47,817 nt of DNA, taken from positions 1-47,817 of the forward strand of contig JBPOHE010000116.1 in NCBI GenBank assembly GCA_052035915.1, written 5' to 3'. The translations under genes and the position numbers were made by a program. This DNA is from JBPOHE01 sp052035915. GTDB taxonomy: Bacteria; Pseudomonadota; Gammaproteobacteria; Chromatiales; Chromatiaceae. The notes beneath the pieces are model-generated. The model was not told the DNA's origin and ran no database searches. It worked only from the letters and a program-made list of their open reading frames with translations. Positions within the stretch are counted from its first letter, which is position 1. Each line of letters begins with the position of its first letter. Positions 37,073 through 45,924 of the stretch are shown one piece after another.

Positions 37073-37447
37073 ATGATGAAAACGATACTCGCCGCTGTGC
37101 TTCTCTGTGCTTCCGGCTTCGCCCAAGCCAATTCCGAATGCGATAAACCCCGCAACGATTTCGACGACCTCTATTGTTTGAACAAGGTGTATCAGGAGGC
37201 CGACCGGGAGCTCAACGAGAACTACAAAAAGCTGGTCGCCAAACTCGATGAGAATGGGAAAAGGGTGCTCAAGGAAGGGCAATTGGCCTGGATGAAAGAC
37301 AGAAACAGGCGTTGCTCGCGACATGAGGTGGACGTCTTTCTGGTCGATATGGAATGTGCCACCAACACCACCATCAAACGTTCCCAATTCCTCCAGGACC
37401 GCCTGCGGGAGTGCGTCAGTTCCGGTTGCCAGAACAGCAAGCTGTGA
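37073..37447 (+). CDS. Secreted LprI / DUF1311-type protein
   Basis: A 124-aa protein (start at either ATG of ATGATGAAA, 37073 or 37076). The signal peptide ends near AQANS. The mature part has the DUF1311 pattern: CDKPRNDFDDLYCLNKVYQ, a helix with ADRELNENYKKLVAKL, LKEGQLAWMKDRNRRC and later Cys residues that would form disulfides (six cysteines after the signal). The family includes the mycobacterial lysozyme inhibitor LprI; the role here is not proven. pyrF follows 44 bases later. Confidence 0.85.
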   Translation: MMKTILAAVLLCASGFAQANSECDKPRNDFDDLYCLNKVYQEADRELNENYKKLVAKLDENGKRVLKEGQLAWMKDRNRRCSRHEVDVFLVDMECATNTTIKRSQFLQDRLRECVSSGCQNSKL

Positions 37448-37491
37448 AGCGGATACCAGGATCGCCAGCCTGACCCGAGGTGGAGAAGCGC

Positions 37492-38226
37492 ATGACTTCC
37501 TATTTATCTACCAAACCCATCCCCCCCGAGGACCGTCTGATCCAGGCCTTGGATGTTCCCGACCTGGCGAGCGCCCAGGCGCTGGTCGATCGCTTGGGGG
37601 ACTCGGTACGTTTTTACAAGATCGGGCTCGAACTTTTCATGTCCGGGAGCTATTTCGATCTGGTGGCCTGGTTGCGGGATCGCGGCAAGCGGGTATTCTG
37701 CGATCTCAAGTTCTTCGATGTCCCCGAGACCGTGGCCCGGGCGGTGCGCCAACTCAAACATCGGGGAGCGGATTTTTGCACCGTCCACGGTAACGACGCC
37801 ATGCTGGCCGCCGCCGCCCGGGAGAAGAACGGCCTCAAGGTCCTCGCCGTGACCATGCTGACCAGCCTGGATCGGGGCGATCTGGATGACCTCGGCTTCC
37901 AATGCGACGCCGAGGCCCTGGTCCTGTCCCGGGCCCGCCGGGCCCTGACGGTGGGTTGCGACGGGGTCATCTCCTCCGGACTCGAGGTCCGGGCCTTGCG
38001 GGAAAAGCTGGATCACCAGCTCATCGTCGTTGTGCCTGGGATACGTCCGCTGGAGAACCGCCCGGTCGATGATCAGAAGCGTACCGTGGACGTGCGCCAA
38101 GCCTTTCTCAACGGCGCCGATTACATCGTGGTGGGCCGCCCCATCCGCGATGCCGAGGATCCCAAAGCCAAGGCGGAAGCCATCCAGCGGGAGATCGCGG
38201 GGCTGTTTGGCGACGGGAACCCCTGA
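37492..38226 (+). CDS. pyrF: Orotidine 5'-phosphate decarboxylase
   Basis: From ATG 37492 (GGAG six bases upstream) the product is 244 aa, normal for bacterial PyrF. It decarboxylates OMP to UMP. Landmarks: LIQALDVPD, FYKIGLELF, the catalytic DLKFFDVPETV, FCTVHGND, LAVTMLTSLD, GVISSGLEVRAL, VVPGIRP and ADYIVVGRPI. An in-frame GTG at 37480 exists but is less well placed. Confidence 0.97.
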   Translation: MTSYLSTKPIPPEDRLIQALDVPDLASAQALVDRLGDSVRFYKIGLELFMSGSYFDLVAWLRDRGKRVFCDLKFFDVPETVARAVRQLKHRGADFCTVHGNDAMLAAAAREKNGLKVLAVTMLTSLDRGDLDDLGFQCDAEALVLSRARRALTVGCDGVISSGLEVRALREKLDHQLIVVVPGIRPLENRPVDDQKRTVDVRQAFLNGADYIVVGRPIRDAEDPKAKAEAIQREIAGLFGDGNP

Positions 38227-38260
38227 GCCAGGGATCGGCCATCATCTGGGATCCAACCGA

Positions 38261-38467
38261 TCACCAAGCCCGGGAAGGGGAGGGGGCACGGAGGCCGTCG
38301 CTCTTTCCAGGCGGGCGCAGTCGCGGCGCTCGGTGACCAGGCTCGACCACGGATGGCAGACCAGAGCAGCCACTGACAAGGAGGAGGAGGAGGAGCAGCA
38401 TCAGCACCAGCCGCCAGCTTCTTATAGCCTGGATGATGTCCGGATACCGACCTTCACCCTTTATCAT
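38261..38467 (-). CDS. Possible small lipoprotein (weak)
   Basis: A 68-codon frame encodes a basic N-terminus, a run of leucines and LLLVSGCSG, which is a good lipobox, then a Pro/Arg-rich tail. The leucine run arises from a CTC/CTG-type microsatellite (around 38375-38400), so chance is a real possibility. It sits alone in the pyrF-lpd gap. Confidence 0.25.
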   Translation of the reverse strand: MIKGEGRYPDIIQAIRSWRLVLMLLLLLLLVSGCSGLPSVVEPGHRAPRLRPPGKSDGLRAPSPSRAW

Positions 38468-38591
38468 CGACTTGTCCGGTTCTCCTGTCTTTCACAACAC
38501 AGAGAATCTTGATAACTCGCTGACCCTTCCCGTGGCCCGAGCGTCGGCTATCCCCGGATCAAGTCCGAGGAGGCGCCTACAGCCCGCATCG

Positions 38592-38716
38592 CGCCCGGGC
38601 CTGGGGTCTTGTAGCCGATTTTTCGTTCTCTATTCGAGAACAATGACGCTCCTAAAGAGATATTGTTCTCTTTAGAAGAACGAAAATGGCCATTTTCAGC
38701 CGAGGCCCGGAAGGCT
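38592..38716 (-). repeat. GTTCTC-family palindromic element, copy F
   Basis: CCGATTTTTCGTTCTC (38615-38630), GAGAACAAT (38636-38644), ATTGTTCTC (38662-38670), AGAACGAAAATGGCC and CAGCCGAGGCCCGGAAGG. Almost identical to copy E, including the trailing module to 38767. Located between convergent pyrF and the dihydrolipoamide dehydrogenase-like gene. The remainder of the 38227-38922 gap shows no convincing gene. Confidence 0.8.
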
Positions 38717-38922
38717 GAACCGTAGCCTACTCGGCTGAAGATGGGTTCACATCCATCCTACCCGGCTGGGGCGACCGCGCCTCTCCAAAGCCGGCCCACC
38801 CCGGATTCGGGCGACTCTTTCCATGGCGGCTGTCGTCGTCGTCCGCTACAACCCCCATGTCAAGGCGCTCTATGACCGACTCTTGGTGCGGGGCAACAGC
38901 AAAATGGCCGCCCTCGGGGCCG

Positions 38923-40329
38923 CTAGGCGCACTCGGCCAGCTCGATGAGTCCACCGGGATTTTTGGCCGCTACCTTGGCGTAGAGGTCATAGAGGGCCGC
39001 CTGCAGGGCCTCTTCGATGACTGGATGATAAAAAGGCATACGCAGCAGTTCCCCTACGCCGAGTCCCTGTTGGATCGCCCAAGCGAGCAGGTGGGCGAGG
39101 TTCTCGCCTCTTGGGGCGATCATCTCGGCGCCCAGGAGTTGACCGCTGGTCTTGTCTCCGTACACACGCAACATCCCTTTGTTCTTACCCATGATCAGGG
39201 CCCGTCCGACGGGGGCGAATTTGATCTCGCCGACGGCGGTGGTCTCCGGGTCCAACTCAGACCAGCCCATCCCCACCCGGCAGATGTTGGGATCGCAGAA
39301 ATTGATTATTAAGGGCGTCTTGCGCCTGAAGGCGCGGATCCGCTCATGGGTGGCGTTGTAGCCGGCGATGCGGCCCTCGTCCCCGGCTTCGTGCAACACC
39401 GGGCGGTCGCCGGTGACGTCGCCGGCGATGAAGATGGGCAGATCCCCCACCTGCATGGTGTTGGGGTTGTAACGAGGAAGGCCGCGGGCGTCGAAGGGGA
39501 TACCGATCTCCTCCAGCCCCAGGTTGTCCAGGTTGGGGCGTCGTCCCAGGGCGGCCAGCACCTTGTCCACCAGCAGCGAGCGCTCCCCGGCCTGGACCCG
39601 GAGTTGATCGCCTGCCGCCTCGATCCGCGCCGCCTGTCCCAACCAGAGAGGGAATTCCTTGCCCAGGATGTCCAGGGCAACGCGGGCGACCTCCGGGTCT
39701 TGGATACCGCCGATCCCGGTCAACTGGTCGATGCCCGTCACCTGGACCCCGAGACGGCTCAGGGACTGACCAAGTTCCAGGCCGATGGTGCCCAGGCCGA
39801 TCACCGCCAGGGATTGGGGCAGATCTTCTTGTTCAAACAGGGTGTCCGTGGTGAGCACTCGCTCGCCGAACACCTCCCAGGCCGCCGGCACTATGGGACC
39901 TGAGCCGGTGGCGATGATCACCCGCCGGGCGGCGATCCGCTGCCCTTCCACCTCGATCAGGTCGGGCGCCAGAAAGCGGGCATAGCCCTGGATGAATTCC
40001 TCGCCCATGTTGTCGGTACTGTTGCCGAGCACCCGGTCGACGAAGGTATCCCGCAGATCCTGGACATGGGCCAGGGCCTCGGGGATGTCGAGGCTGAGAT
40101 CCTCATGGCCGTCGACCCCGTAGCGACCCAGATGGGTGCGACAGTGGTAATCCTCGGCTACCTGGATGAGGGCCTTGGAAGGCATGCAGCCGACCCGGGC
40201 GCAGGTGGTCCCCAGTTCGCCGCCATTGATGAGGACGAAACTCTTGCCCGCCCGACGGACTTGGCTCAGGGCATAGAGACCGGCGCTCCCGGCGCCGATG
40301 ATGGCGACATCGACCGCTCTATCTGGCAT
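38923..40329 (-). CDS. Dihydrolipoamide dehydrogenase-like flavoprotein disulfide reductase
   Basis: A 468-aa pyridine nucleotide-disulfide oxidoreductase. FAD-binding AIIGAGSAGLYAL is followed by the redox-active disulfide motif GTTCARVGCMPSK, ATGSGPIVP, the NAD-binding VIGLGTIGLELG, IFIAGDVTGDRP and the C-terminal YHPVIEEAL with the catalytic His-Glu. It fits E3-type dihydrolipoamide dehydrogenase, but no 2-oxoacid dehydrogenase or glycine-cleavage genes are adjacent, so another disulfide substrate is possible. Confidence 0.9.
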   Translation of the reverse strand: MPDRAVDVAIIGAGSAGLYALSQVRRAGKSFVLINGGELGTTCARVGCMPSKALIQVAEDYHCRTHLGRYGVDGHEDLSLDIPEALAHVQDLRDTFVDRVLGNSTDNMGEEFIQGYARFLAPDLIEVEGQRIAARRVIIATGSGPIVPAAWEVFGERVLTTDTLFEQEDLPQSLAVIGLGTIGLELGQSLSRLGVQVTGIDQLTGIGGIQDPEVARVALDILGKEFPLWLGQAARIEAAGDQLRVQAGERSLLVDKVLAALGRRPNLDNLGLEEIGIPFDARGLPRYNPNTMQVGDLPIFIAGDVTGDRPVLHEAGDEGRIAGYNATHERIRAFRRKTPLIINFCDPNICRVGMGWSELDPETTAVGEIKFAPVGRALIMGKNKGMLRVYGDKTSGQLLGAEMIAPRGENLAHLLAWAIQQGLGVGELLRMPFYHPVIEEALQAALYDLYAKVAAKNPGGLIELAECA

Positions 40330-40499
40330 TTCTGGGGTTCTCCTGGAATCTGAGAAGAGGATGGCGAATCTGTAGCCCCTGGCCCGTGCTCTCCGGGCGC
40401 TGTAGAGGGGCGCCCGATGAGCCAGCGAGCCAAGCGGGCTTGGGCATGATATCCGACTCTTGCCGATGGGTTACAAAAAACACATCCAGATGATTTCTG

Positions 40500-40850
40500 C
40501 TTGGCGAACCAGCTCGGTTATCCCGCCTATTTTGAGGAAAAATAAATACTTGTACTCTACCTTTGGTATGGGGACGCACTGATCCAGATCGACGACGCCT
40601 CTTTGGGTGGCCAGCGAAGCGGTGGAAAAACCGGACGCGGTTCGGAAAACAAGCTTCCCTTCGCCGCCGCCGTGTCGGTGACGGACGAAGGCCATCCCAG
40701 GTACGCTGAACTGTTTCCATCCCAGGCTTTGCCAGCCAGGCCATCGCCGAACCGGATACCGCCGGAAACCTCAGCCGCGCCTATGGCCCTGTCGACAGCC
40801 AACGATGAACCAAATGATCGGGACGGGATACAAACCCCGTCGCGCATTAG
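40500..40850 (-). pseudogene. Possible decayed GAF-domain gene fragment
   Basis: On the minus strand, IRFGDGLAGKAWDGNSSAYL followed by VTDTAAAKGSLF (about 40757-40647) looks like the core of a GAF domain (typically GEGLAGRxW...). After it the similarity seems to continue in another frame (LVFRTASGFSTASL), as after a frameshift. No start, no complete domain and no ribosome site. The rest of the 40330-40952 gap shows nothing else I can name. Confidence 0.3.
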
Positions 40851-40952
40851 TTCAACCGCCGGACGCGGAAGATCGCCTGTCCGGTGGTGGGGAAGGGGTG
40901 ACGGGCGCAATCCCGTCACCTCGACCTGATCCTGGCTGCTATATCGCTCAGA

Positions 40953-42524
40953 TCACACGCCTACCCCTGGAGGGTTCAGCGGTGGATTGAACGCTGTATA
41001 GTCCTGAGCGCACTCCCATCCGGCGGGATCGTATAGGCAGGGATCGATGATCTGGTCCGACAGGAATGGACAGAACTGTTCCATTGGACCGAGACCCAGC
41101 GGATAGAAGGGAGCGTTCGGGTCCGTGTGCGGGTTGTCCGGCAACCCTCTCGGGTCGTTGTACTTTGGCGGATACATACCGTTGGCCGCCCTCGGATCGG
41201 CTGGTTGCGGAATGTCCGCGTAGTCCGAAACCACAGCTCGGCGCTGTCGGATCTTTCGCGCCGATACGTTGATTACCACCAAGTCGAACGCGATAGTGAA
41301 AGGCCCTTTATACCATGTGCGCACTGCCTTGAATGCCGGCACGATCGTAGAATCGCTGGCCTGAAAGTGCGTGGCAACGGCGAGCCGAGGCGCTTTACCC
41401 GCCAGTTGCGCTTGTCGAAGCATATAACCCAGAGCAAGCTCGGGTGTGTGGGAATTTTGTTGGACAGCGCGTGAGGTCATCACCGCCGCAGGACTGGCCT
41501 GGCCGCCATTGGCAACGGCGGCCCACTCTTCAGCTGGCATCACCATCTCGTGAATCAACAAGTCAACAGACTTTTGTGCATTGGTGAGTGTTTTTAGCAT
41601 GAAGTTATTCGGTCTCGTATCACCCGAGAAAACCATTGACAAGCCGTTCCACTCCAGCAAGTAGCTTACAGAGCCGTTGCGATCGTGCACCGCCGGGAAC
41701 CAGGAGATTTTGATGCCCTTATCTGTATCATGGTAAGCAACCCAAGGCTCGTTGCTGTACCACGGGAAGTAATTGCCTATGTTTTCATTAAGCCGCTTGT
41801 TATCGCTCCACGGCAGCTCCTTGGCTCCGGTCGCCCAGTTAAGTTCCGTTGCGACTATATCGTAGCCGTCTCCCTCGGCTTCGAGCCGCCCATTGCCGCC
41901 TTTCCAGCGCGTGCCGACAAAACTCTGTGACTCCGAGTGCCATCGGTTCATTTTACGGAAAGTCTTGGCGAACGCCTTCATACCGTCGTCGAAATCCTCA
42001 GGTTCGTCGTAGTCCTCATGCTTGCCATCTCCCCAGGGATTGAGCACATAGGACTTGGAGGGCCCCCACAGATACATCGGCGATTTAGCGTCTCGTTGCG
42101 GGCCGAAGCAGTACATGTAAGTCAGGTCGCTGGTGTGGTCGCCGTGCAGGTGCGTCAGGAAGACCTTGCGCATCTTCGACGCCGCCACTTGCATGGCGGT
42201 GTAGTTAATCTGGCAGCCCATACCGGCATCAAAGACAAAGCTCTCGCCGCAGCCAAGTTCGACGAACACACTGCTGGTAACTTGCACCTTGCGCTCTACG
42301 GGGGAGTTACTGCCCATGAACGAAACCCGCATTTCGTTGGCGGCGAGCGGTTCGCCAACTGGGAACGGTTGAAGCCAATCAAATAGTGTGTTCCGCTCGG
42401 TTGGATCCTGTGGCTGGTCCGTTGTTTCCCAGGCTGCGGTGGTATCGGACGCCGTCAGAGTCAGGCTACCTAGCGTCGCCCCAGCGAGTTTCAATACATC
42501 GCGCCTGCTGATCTCATTGTTCAT
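40953..42524 (-). CDS. Tat-exported metallo-beta-lactamase-fold hydrolase (GntH-like)
   Basis: From ATG 42524 (GAGAGGA six bases upstream) the product is 523 aa. The N-terminus ISRRDVLKLAGATLG is a twin-arginine signal. The MBL motif THLHGDHTSD (HxHxDH) is intact, preceded by FDAGMGCQINY and followed by a later SGDTRPNNF and HEMVMPAEEW, as in RNase Z/arylsulfatase-like members. The family has been annotated as GntH-like in connection with guanitoxin synthesis; no other such gene is here, so I would not infer that product. It is AT-richer than its neighbours and lies next to a dead transposase, suggesting acquisition by transfer. Confidence 0.85.
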   Translation of the reverse strand: MNNEISRRDVLKLAGATLGSLTLTASDTTAAWETTDQPQDPTERNTLFDWLQPFPVGEPLAANEMRVSFMGSNSPVERKVQVTSSVFVELGCGESFVFDAGMGCQINYTAMQVAASKMRKVFLTHLHGDHTSDLTYMYCFGPQRDAKSPMYLWGPSKSYVLNPWGDGKHEDYDEPEDFDDGMKAFAKTFRKMNRWHSESQSFVGTRWKGGNGRLEAEGDGYDIVATELNWATGAKELPWSDNKRLNENIGNYFPWYSNEPWVAYHDTDKGIKISWFPAVHDRNGSVSYLLEWNGLSMVFSGDTRPNNFMLKTLTNAQKSVDLLIHEMVMPAEEWAAVANGGQASPAAVMTSRAVQQNSHTPELALGYMLRQAQLAGKAPRLAVATHFQASDSTIVPAFKAVRTWYKGPFTIAFDLVVINVSARKIRQRRAVVSDYADIPQPADPRAANGMYPPKYNDPRGLPDNPHTDPNAPFYPLGLGPMEQFCPFLSDQIIDPCLYDPAGWECAQDYTAFNPPLNPPGVGV

Positions 42525-42910
42525 TATGGTTCCTCTCAAACTAAGCATTATTGGACGGGCGAGGCTAGATTGATCCGCAGCCCCGTTGTCGCAGGCGCGA
42601 AGCGACCGCAACAATAAATGATTGGACCTTTCCCATCTATCTATCAAGAATTATAGTCATTGACAAAACCATCTGATTCCACTTTCCACTATCCTGCGAT
42701 TTTCCATGAGCTGTCAAGATCCGCATGATTATAGTGATTCTCTCTGTTCAAAGGACATAACTTGTAGAGTAATTTTTTAAGAACTGGCTGCCCAACTTTA
42801 TAGAGTAAGAAGTGCGTGCCACTGGCTGATGAGTGCTGGATATAGCAAGCCTACATCATTCGTAAAATGATGTAATGAGGTCTGTGGGTTCGTTTATCAG
42901 GAGTAGATCT
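42525..42910. other. AT-rich gap, no gene seen
   Basis: Between the MBL-fold gene and the transposase fragment. Markedly AT-richer than the rest of the window, with no frame, repeat or stem-loop I can defend. It probably contains the promoter of the MBL-fold gene on the minus strand. Confidence 0.4.
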
Positions 42911-43180
42911 ATGTTGACGTTGGAAGCGATGATTGATGCCAAAGAAGGTCTGGAAATCAAGCGAGCGGTAGCGGTTAAGATGGTGTTCCAGGGGTTTCAG
43001 ACAAAGGACATTTGTGAACTTTTAGATGTTTCTGATGCTTTTGTGAGTAAGAAAATCATCTATCAGCAATAGGGAGCGGAAGGTTTGCGCTTACATTATC
43101 ATGGGAGCAAAGGGTTTTTGACGGCGGATCAGCGTGATGAAGTGATCGCGGAGTGGCGTTGCCGGACCACAGGCAAGGTC
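42911..43180 (+). pseudogene. Remnant of an IS630-type transposase (N-terminal helix-turn-helix)
   Basis: ATG 42911 with AGGAG upstream opens MLTLEAMIDAKEGLEIKRAV, then GFQTKDICELLDVSDAFVSK, a helix-turn-helix typical of IS630-like transposases. A TAG at 43070-43072 interrupts it, but the same frame continues with GAEGLRLHYHGSKGFLTAD and QRDEVIAEW, as in intact relatives. It then ends abruptly at a palindromic repeat (43187). A codon also seems to be missing in the VSK-KII step. No catalytic DDE part is present: a dead fragment. Confidence 0.65.
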
Positions 43181-43186
43181 AGCCCG

Positions 43187-43266
43187 CGTAGCTCCGATTA
43201 GCGACAGCGTAATCGGAGGAATGTAGCTTTCATGCGTGCGATTACGCTACGCTAATCGCACCTACG
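43187..43266. repeat. 80-bp double-hairpin (REPIN-like) element
   Basis: The ends CGTAGCTCCGATTAGCG (43187-43203) and CGCTAATCGCACCTACG (43250-43266) are inverted repeats with two mismatches. Each half forms its own hairpin: CGATTAGCG-aca-GCGTAATCG and GCGATTACGC-tac-GCTAATCGC. It appears to have truncated the IS630-like fragment. Confidence 0.7.
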
Positions 43267-43334
43267 GCCCTAAACCGGACAGATCTATTTGTTGCTAACA
43301 CAACCGCTCACCAGAGTTACCACCCATCGCTCTT

Positions 43335-43468
43335 GGGGGGAGAGGATTCCTGGAGCCTCGTCCCCCCTTTGGAAAAGAATGAAAAGGGAGATGCTCTTGT
43401 CTTGAGCCCCGCCGAAAGGACGGCTTCGTCAAGGCGTTCGAAGCTGTACCCCCCTTTGTCAAGGGGGG
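43335..43468. repeat. Pair of C/G-run hairpins upstream of hemA
   Basis: GGGGGGA (about 43335) with TCCCCCC (about 43362), and the perfect CCCCCCTT (43449-43456) with AAGGGGGG (43461-43468) around TGTC. They resemble dispersed intergenic 'CCCCCTT' repeats known from many bacteria. They lie 100-240 bases before the hemA start, so the hemA promoter must be inside or downstream of them. Confidence 0.5.
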
Positions 43469-43573
43469 ATGCAAACTGATAGGCGGTAAGCACCAGACTC
43501 TCCCGCAACAGTCTTGTTTCCCCTCGCCGAATGCCAGAAAATTCCCGATCCTGTTGCCCGCCGCTGTATTCCT

Positions 43574-44842
43574 ATGCCCCTTCTGGTTCTCGGACTCAAT
43601 CATAAAACCACCCCGGTGGCGATGCGGGAGCGCCTGAGCTTCGGTCCGGACATCATCGTCGGCGGGCTGCGCAGTCTCCAGCAGCGGCCCCTGGTGGAGG
43701 AAACGGTCATCCTCTCGACCTGCAATCGCACCGAGGTCTACGCCTCGGTCGCCGAAGGGGGGTTGGAGCAGGTGCGTCGCTGGCTGAGCGAGTTCCACGG
43801 GCTGCAAGAAGACCGACTGGTCCCCTATCTCTACGTCGAGGTGGACAGGGCGGCGGTGGAACACCTCCTGCGGGTCGCCTGCGGTCTGGATTCCATGATC
43901 CTTGGCGAGCCCCAGATCCTCGGCCAGGTGAAATCCGCCTTTCATACCGCCTGCGAGGCGGGGACGACGCGCAAGCTCCTGCAACGATTGTTTCAGCACG
44001 CCTTCACCGTCGCCAAGGAGGTCCGCACCGACACCGCCATCGGCAACAGCCCGGTGTCGGTCGCCTTTGCCGCTGTCTCCCTGGCCAAGCAGATCTTCAG
44101 CGATCTGTCCCAACTCACGGTGTTGCTGATCGGGGCGGGTGAGACCATCGAGCTGGCGGCGCGTCATCTGGCCCAGATCGGCATCGGTCGGCTCATCGTC
44201 GCCAATCGCACGGTGGAACGTGCCCATCTGCTGGCGAGCCAGTTCAACGGTTATGCCATCGCCCTCACTGACCTCAGCAGCCACCTGCCGGAGGCCGACA
44301 TCCTCATCTCCTCCACCGCCAGCCCGGTGCCCATCCTCGGCAAGGGGGCGGTGGAGAGTGCGCTGAAAAAGCGCAAGCATCGCCCCATGTTCATGGTGGA
44401 CATCGCCGTGCCCCGGGATATCGAGGCCGAGGTGGGGGACCTGGCGGATGTCTATCTCTATACGGTGGACGATCTGCAAGAGGTGGTGGAGGAGAATCTG
44501 CGCTCCCGGCAGGAGGCGGCGAAACAGGCCGAGGAAATCATTCAACTCCATGCCGAAGAGTTCATGGGCTGGATGCGTTCCCTGGATGCCGTCGCCCTGA
44601 TCCAGGGCTACCGCCATCAGGCCGAGCGGCTGCGGGACGAGGTGCTCGAACGCGCCCAGCGCATGTTGCAGAGCGGCAAGTCGCCGGAGGAGGCGCTCCG
44701 CTTTCTCGCCCACACCCTGACCAATAAGCTCCTGCATGCCCCCAGCGCCAGGATCCGGGAAGCCAGCATCAATGGCGAAAATGAATTGTTAATGGCCGCC
44801 AACACCCTGCTGCGGCTGGGTCCAGGCCGGGAAGAGACATGA
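43574..44842 (+). CDS. hemA: Glutamyl-tRNA reductase
   Basis: From ATG 43574 (MPLLVLGLNHKTTPV) the product is 422 aa, normal for HemA. It reduces glutamyl-tRNA to glutamate-1-semialdehyde, the first step of C5 haem synthesis. Landmarks: MRERLSF, the nucleophile Cys50 in LSTCNRTEVYA, GLDSMILGEPQILGQVK, the NADPH loop LIGAGETIELAARH, and VDIAVPRDIE. Its TGA overlaps the prfA start (ATGA at 44839), the common gammaproteobacterial arrangement. Confidence 0.97.
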   Translation: MPLLVLGLNHKTTPVAMRERLSFGPDIIVGGLRSLQQRPLVEETVILSTCNRTEVYASVAEGGLEQVRRWLSEFHGLQEDRLVPYLYVEVDRAAVEHLLRVACGLDSMILGEPQILGQVKSAFHTACEAGTTRKLLQRLFQHAFTVAKEVRTDTAIGNSPVSVAFAAVSLAKQIFSDLSQLTVLLIGAGETIELAARHLAQIGIGRLIVANRTVERAHLLASQFNGYAIALTDLSSHLPEADILISSTASPVPILGKGAVESALKKRKHRPMFMVDIAVPRDIEAEVGDLADVYLYTVDDLQEVVEENLRSRQEAAKQAEEIIQLHAEEFMGWMRSLDAVALIQGYRHQAERLRDEVLERAQRMLQSGKSPEEALRFLAHTLTNKLLHAPSARIREASINGENELLMAANTLLRLGPGREET

Positions 44843-45924
44843 AGACCTCGATCAGAAACAAACTTGACCGGCTCGCCGAACGTTTCGAGGAGGTCACCAT
44901 CCTGATCGCCTCGCCCCAGGTCCAGGCGGATCAGGCCCAGTTCCGCAACCTCAGCCGGGAATATGCCCAGCTTTCCCCGCTGGTGAACTGTTACCAGAAG
45001 TATCGTCGTATCGAGATGGATATGGCGGCGGCGGAAGAGCTGCGCCAAGAACCCGAGATGGCGGAACTGGCGGATGAGGAGGTGGCCACTGCCCGGCGTC
45101 AGCTGGAGGAACAGGAACCCGAACTTCTGAGCCTGCTGCTGCCTCCCGACCCGGACGACGAGCGCAACGTCTTCCTCGAGGTGCGTGCCGGCACCGGCGG
45201 GGCCGAGGCGGCCATCTTCGCCGGCGATCTCTTCCGCATGTACTCCCGCTATGCCGAGACCCGGGGCTGGCAGGTGGAGATCTTGAGCGAAAGCCTGGGT
45301 GAACACGGCGGCTACAAGGAGATCATCTCCCTCATCAGCGGTCGGGGGGCCTACTTTCGCCTCAAATTCGAGGCCGGCACCCACCGGGTGCAACGGGTGC
45401 CTGAGACCGAGGCCCAGGGCCGCATCCACACCTCCGCCTGCACCCTCGCCATCCTGCCCGAGGCGGCGGAGATCGACGCCATCGACATCAATACCGACGA
45501 CCTCCGAATCGACACCTACCGATCCTCCGGCGCGGGCGGACAGCACGTCAACAAGACCGAATCCGCGGTGCGCATCACCCATATGCCATCGGGGATCGTG
45601 GTGGAATGCCAGGACGAACGTTCCCAGCACAAGAACAAGGCCCGAGCCATGTCTTTGTTACAAGCGAGATTGTTGCGTCGGGCGCGGGAATCCCAGGTCG
45701 GCGAACAGGCCCTGTCCCGCAAGCTACAGGTGGGGAGCGGCGATCGTTCGGAACGCATCCGCACTTACAACTTTCCCCAGAACCGACTCACCGAGCACCG
45801 CATCAACCTCACCCTCTATCAACTGGATTTGGTCATGCAGGGGCAACTGGATATGGTGATCGACCCGCTACATCGGGAATATCAGGCCGAGCAACTGGCC
45901 GCCCTGGCCGACGCCGAAGATTGA
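44839..45924 (+). CDS. prfA: Peptide chain release factor 1
   Basis: A 361-aa class I release factor. The GGQ loop is intact (SSGAGGQHVNKTESAVR), with VRAGTGGAEAAIFAGDL, GTHRVQRVPETE and, at the C-terminus, QNRLTEHRINLTLY. RF1 reads UAA and UAG and releases the peptide. The start overlaps hemA by four bases; its own stop overlaps the likely TTG start of prmC, which encodes the enzyme that methylates this GGQ glutamine. Confidence 0.98.
   Translation: MKTSIRNKLDRLAERFEEVTILIASPQVQADQAQFRNLSREYAQLSPLVNCYQKYRRIEMDMAAAEELRQEPEMAELADEEVATARRQLEEQEPELLSLLLPPDPDDERNVFLEVRAGTGGAEAAIFAGDLFRMYSRYAETRGWQVEILSESLGEHGGYKEIISLISGRGAYFRLKFEAGTHRVQRVPETEAQGRIHTSACTLAILPEAAEIDAIDINTDDLRIDTYRSSGAGGQHVNKTESAVRITHMPSGIVVECQDERSQHKNKARAMSLLQARLLRRARESQVGEQALSRKLQVGSGDRSERIRTYNFPQNRLTEHRINLTLYQLDLVMQGQLDMVIDPLHREYQAEQLAALADAED

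Noticed and set aside
43295..44737. Minus-strand frame of 480 codons opposite hemA
   Set aside because: Antisense to hemA; begins in repeat sequence and has no recognisable domain.
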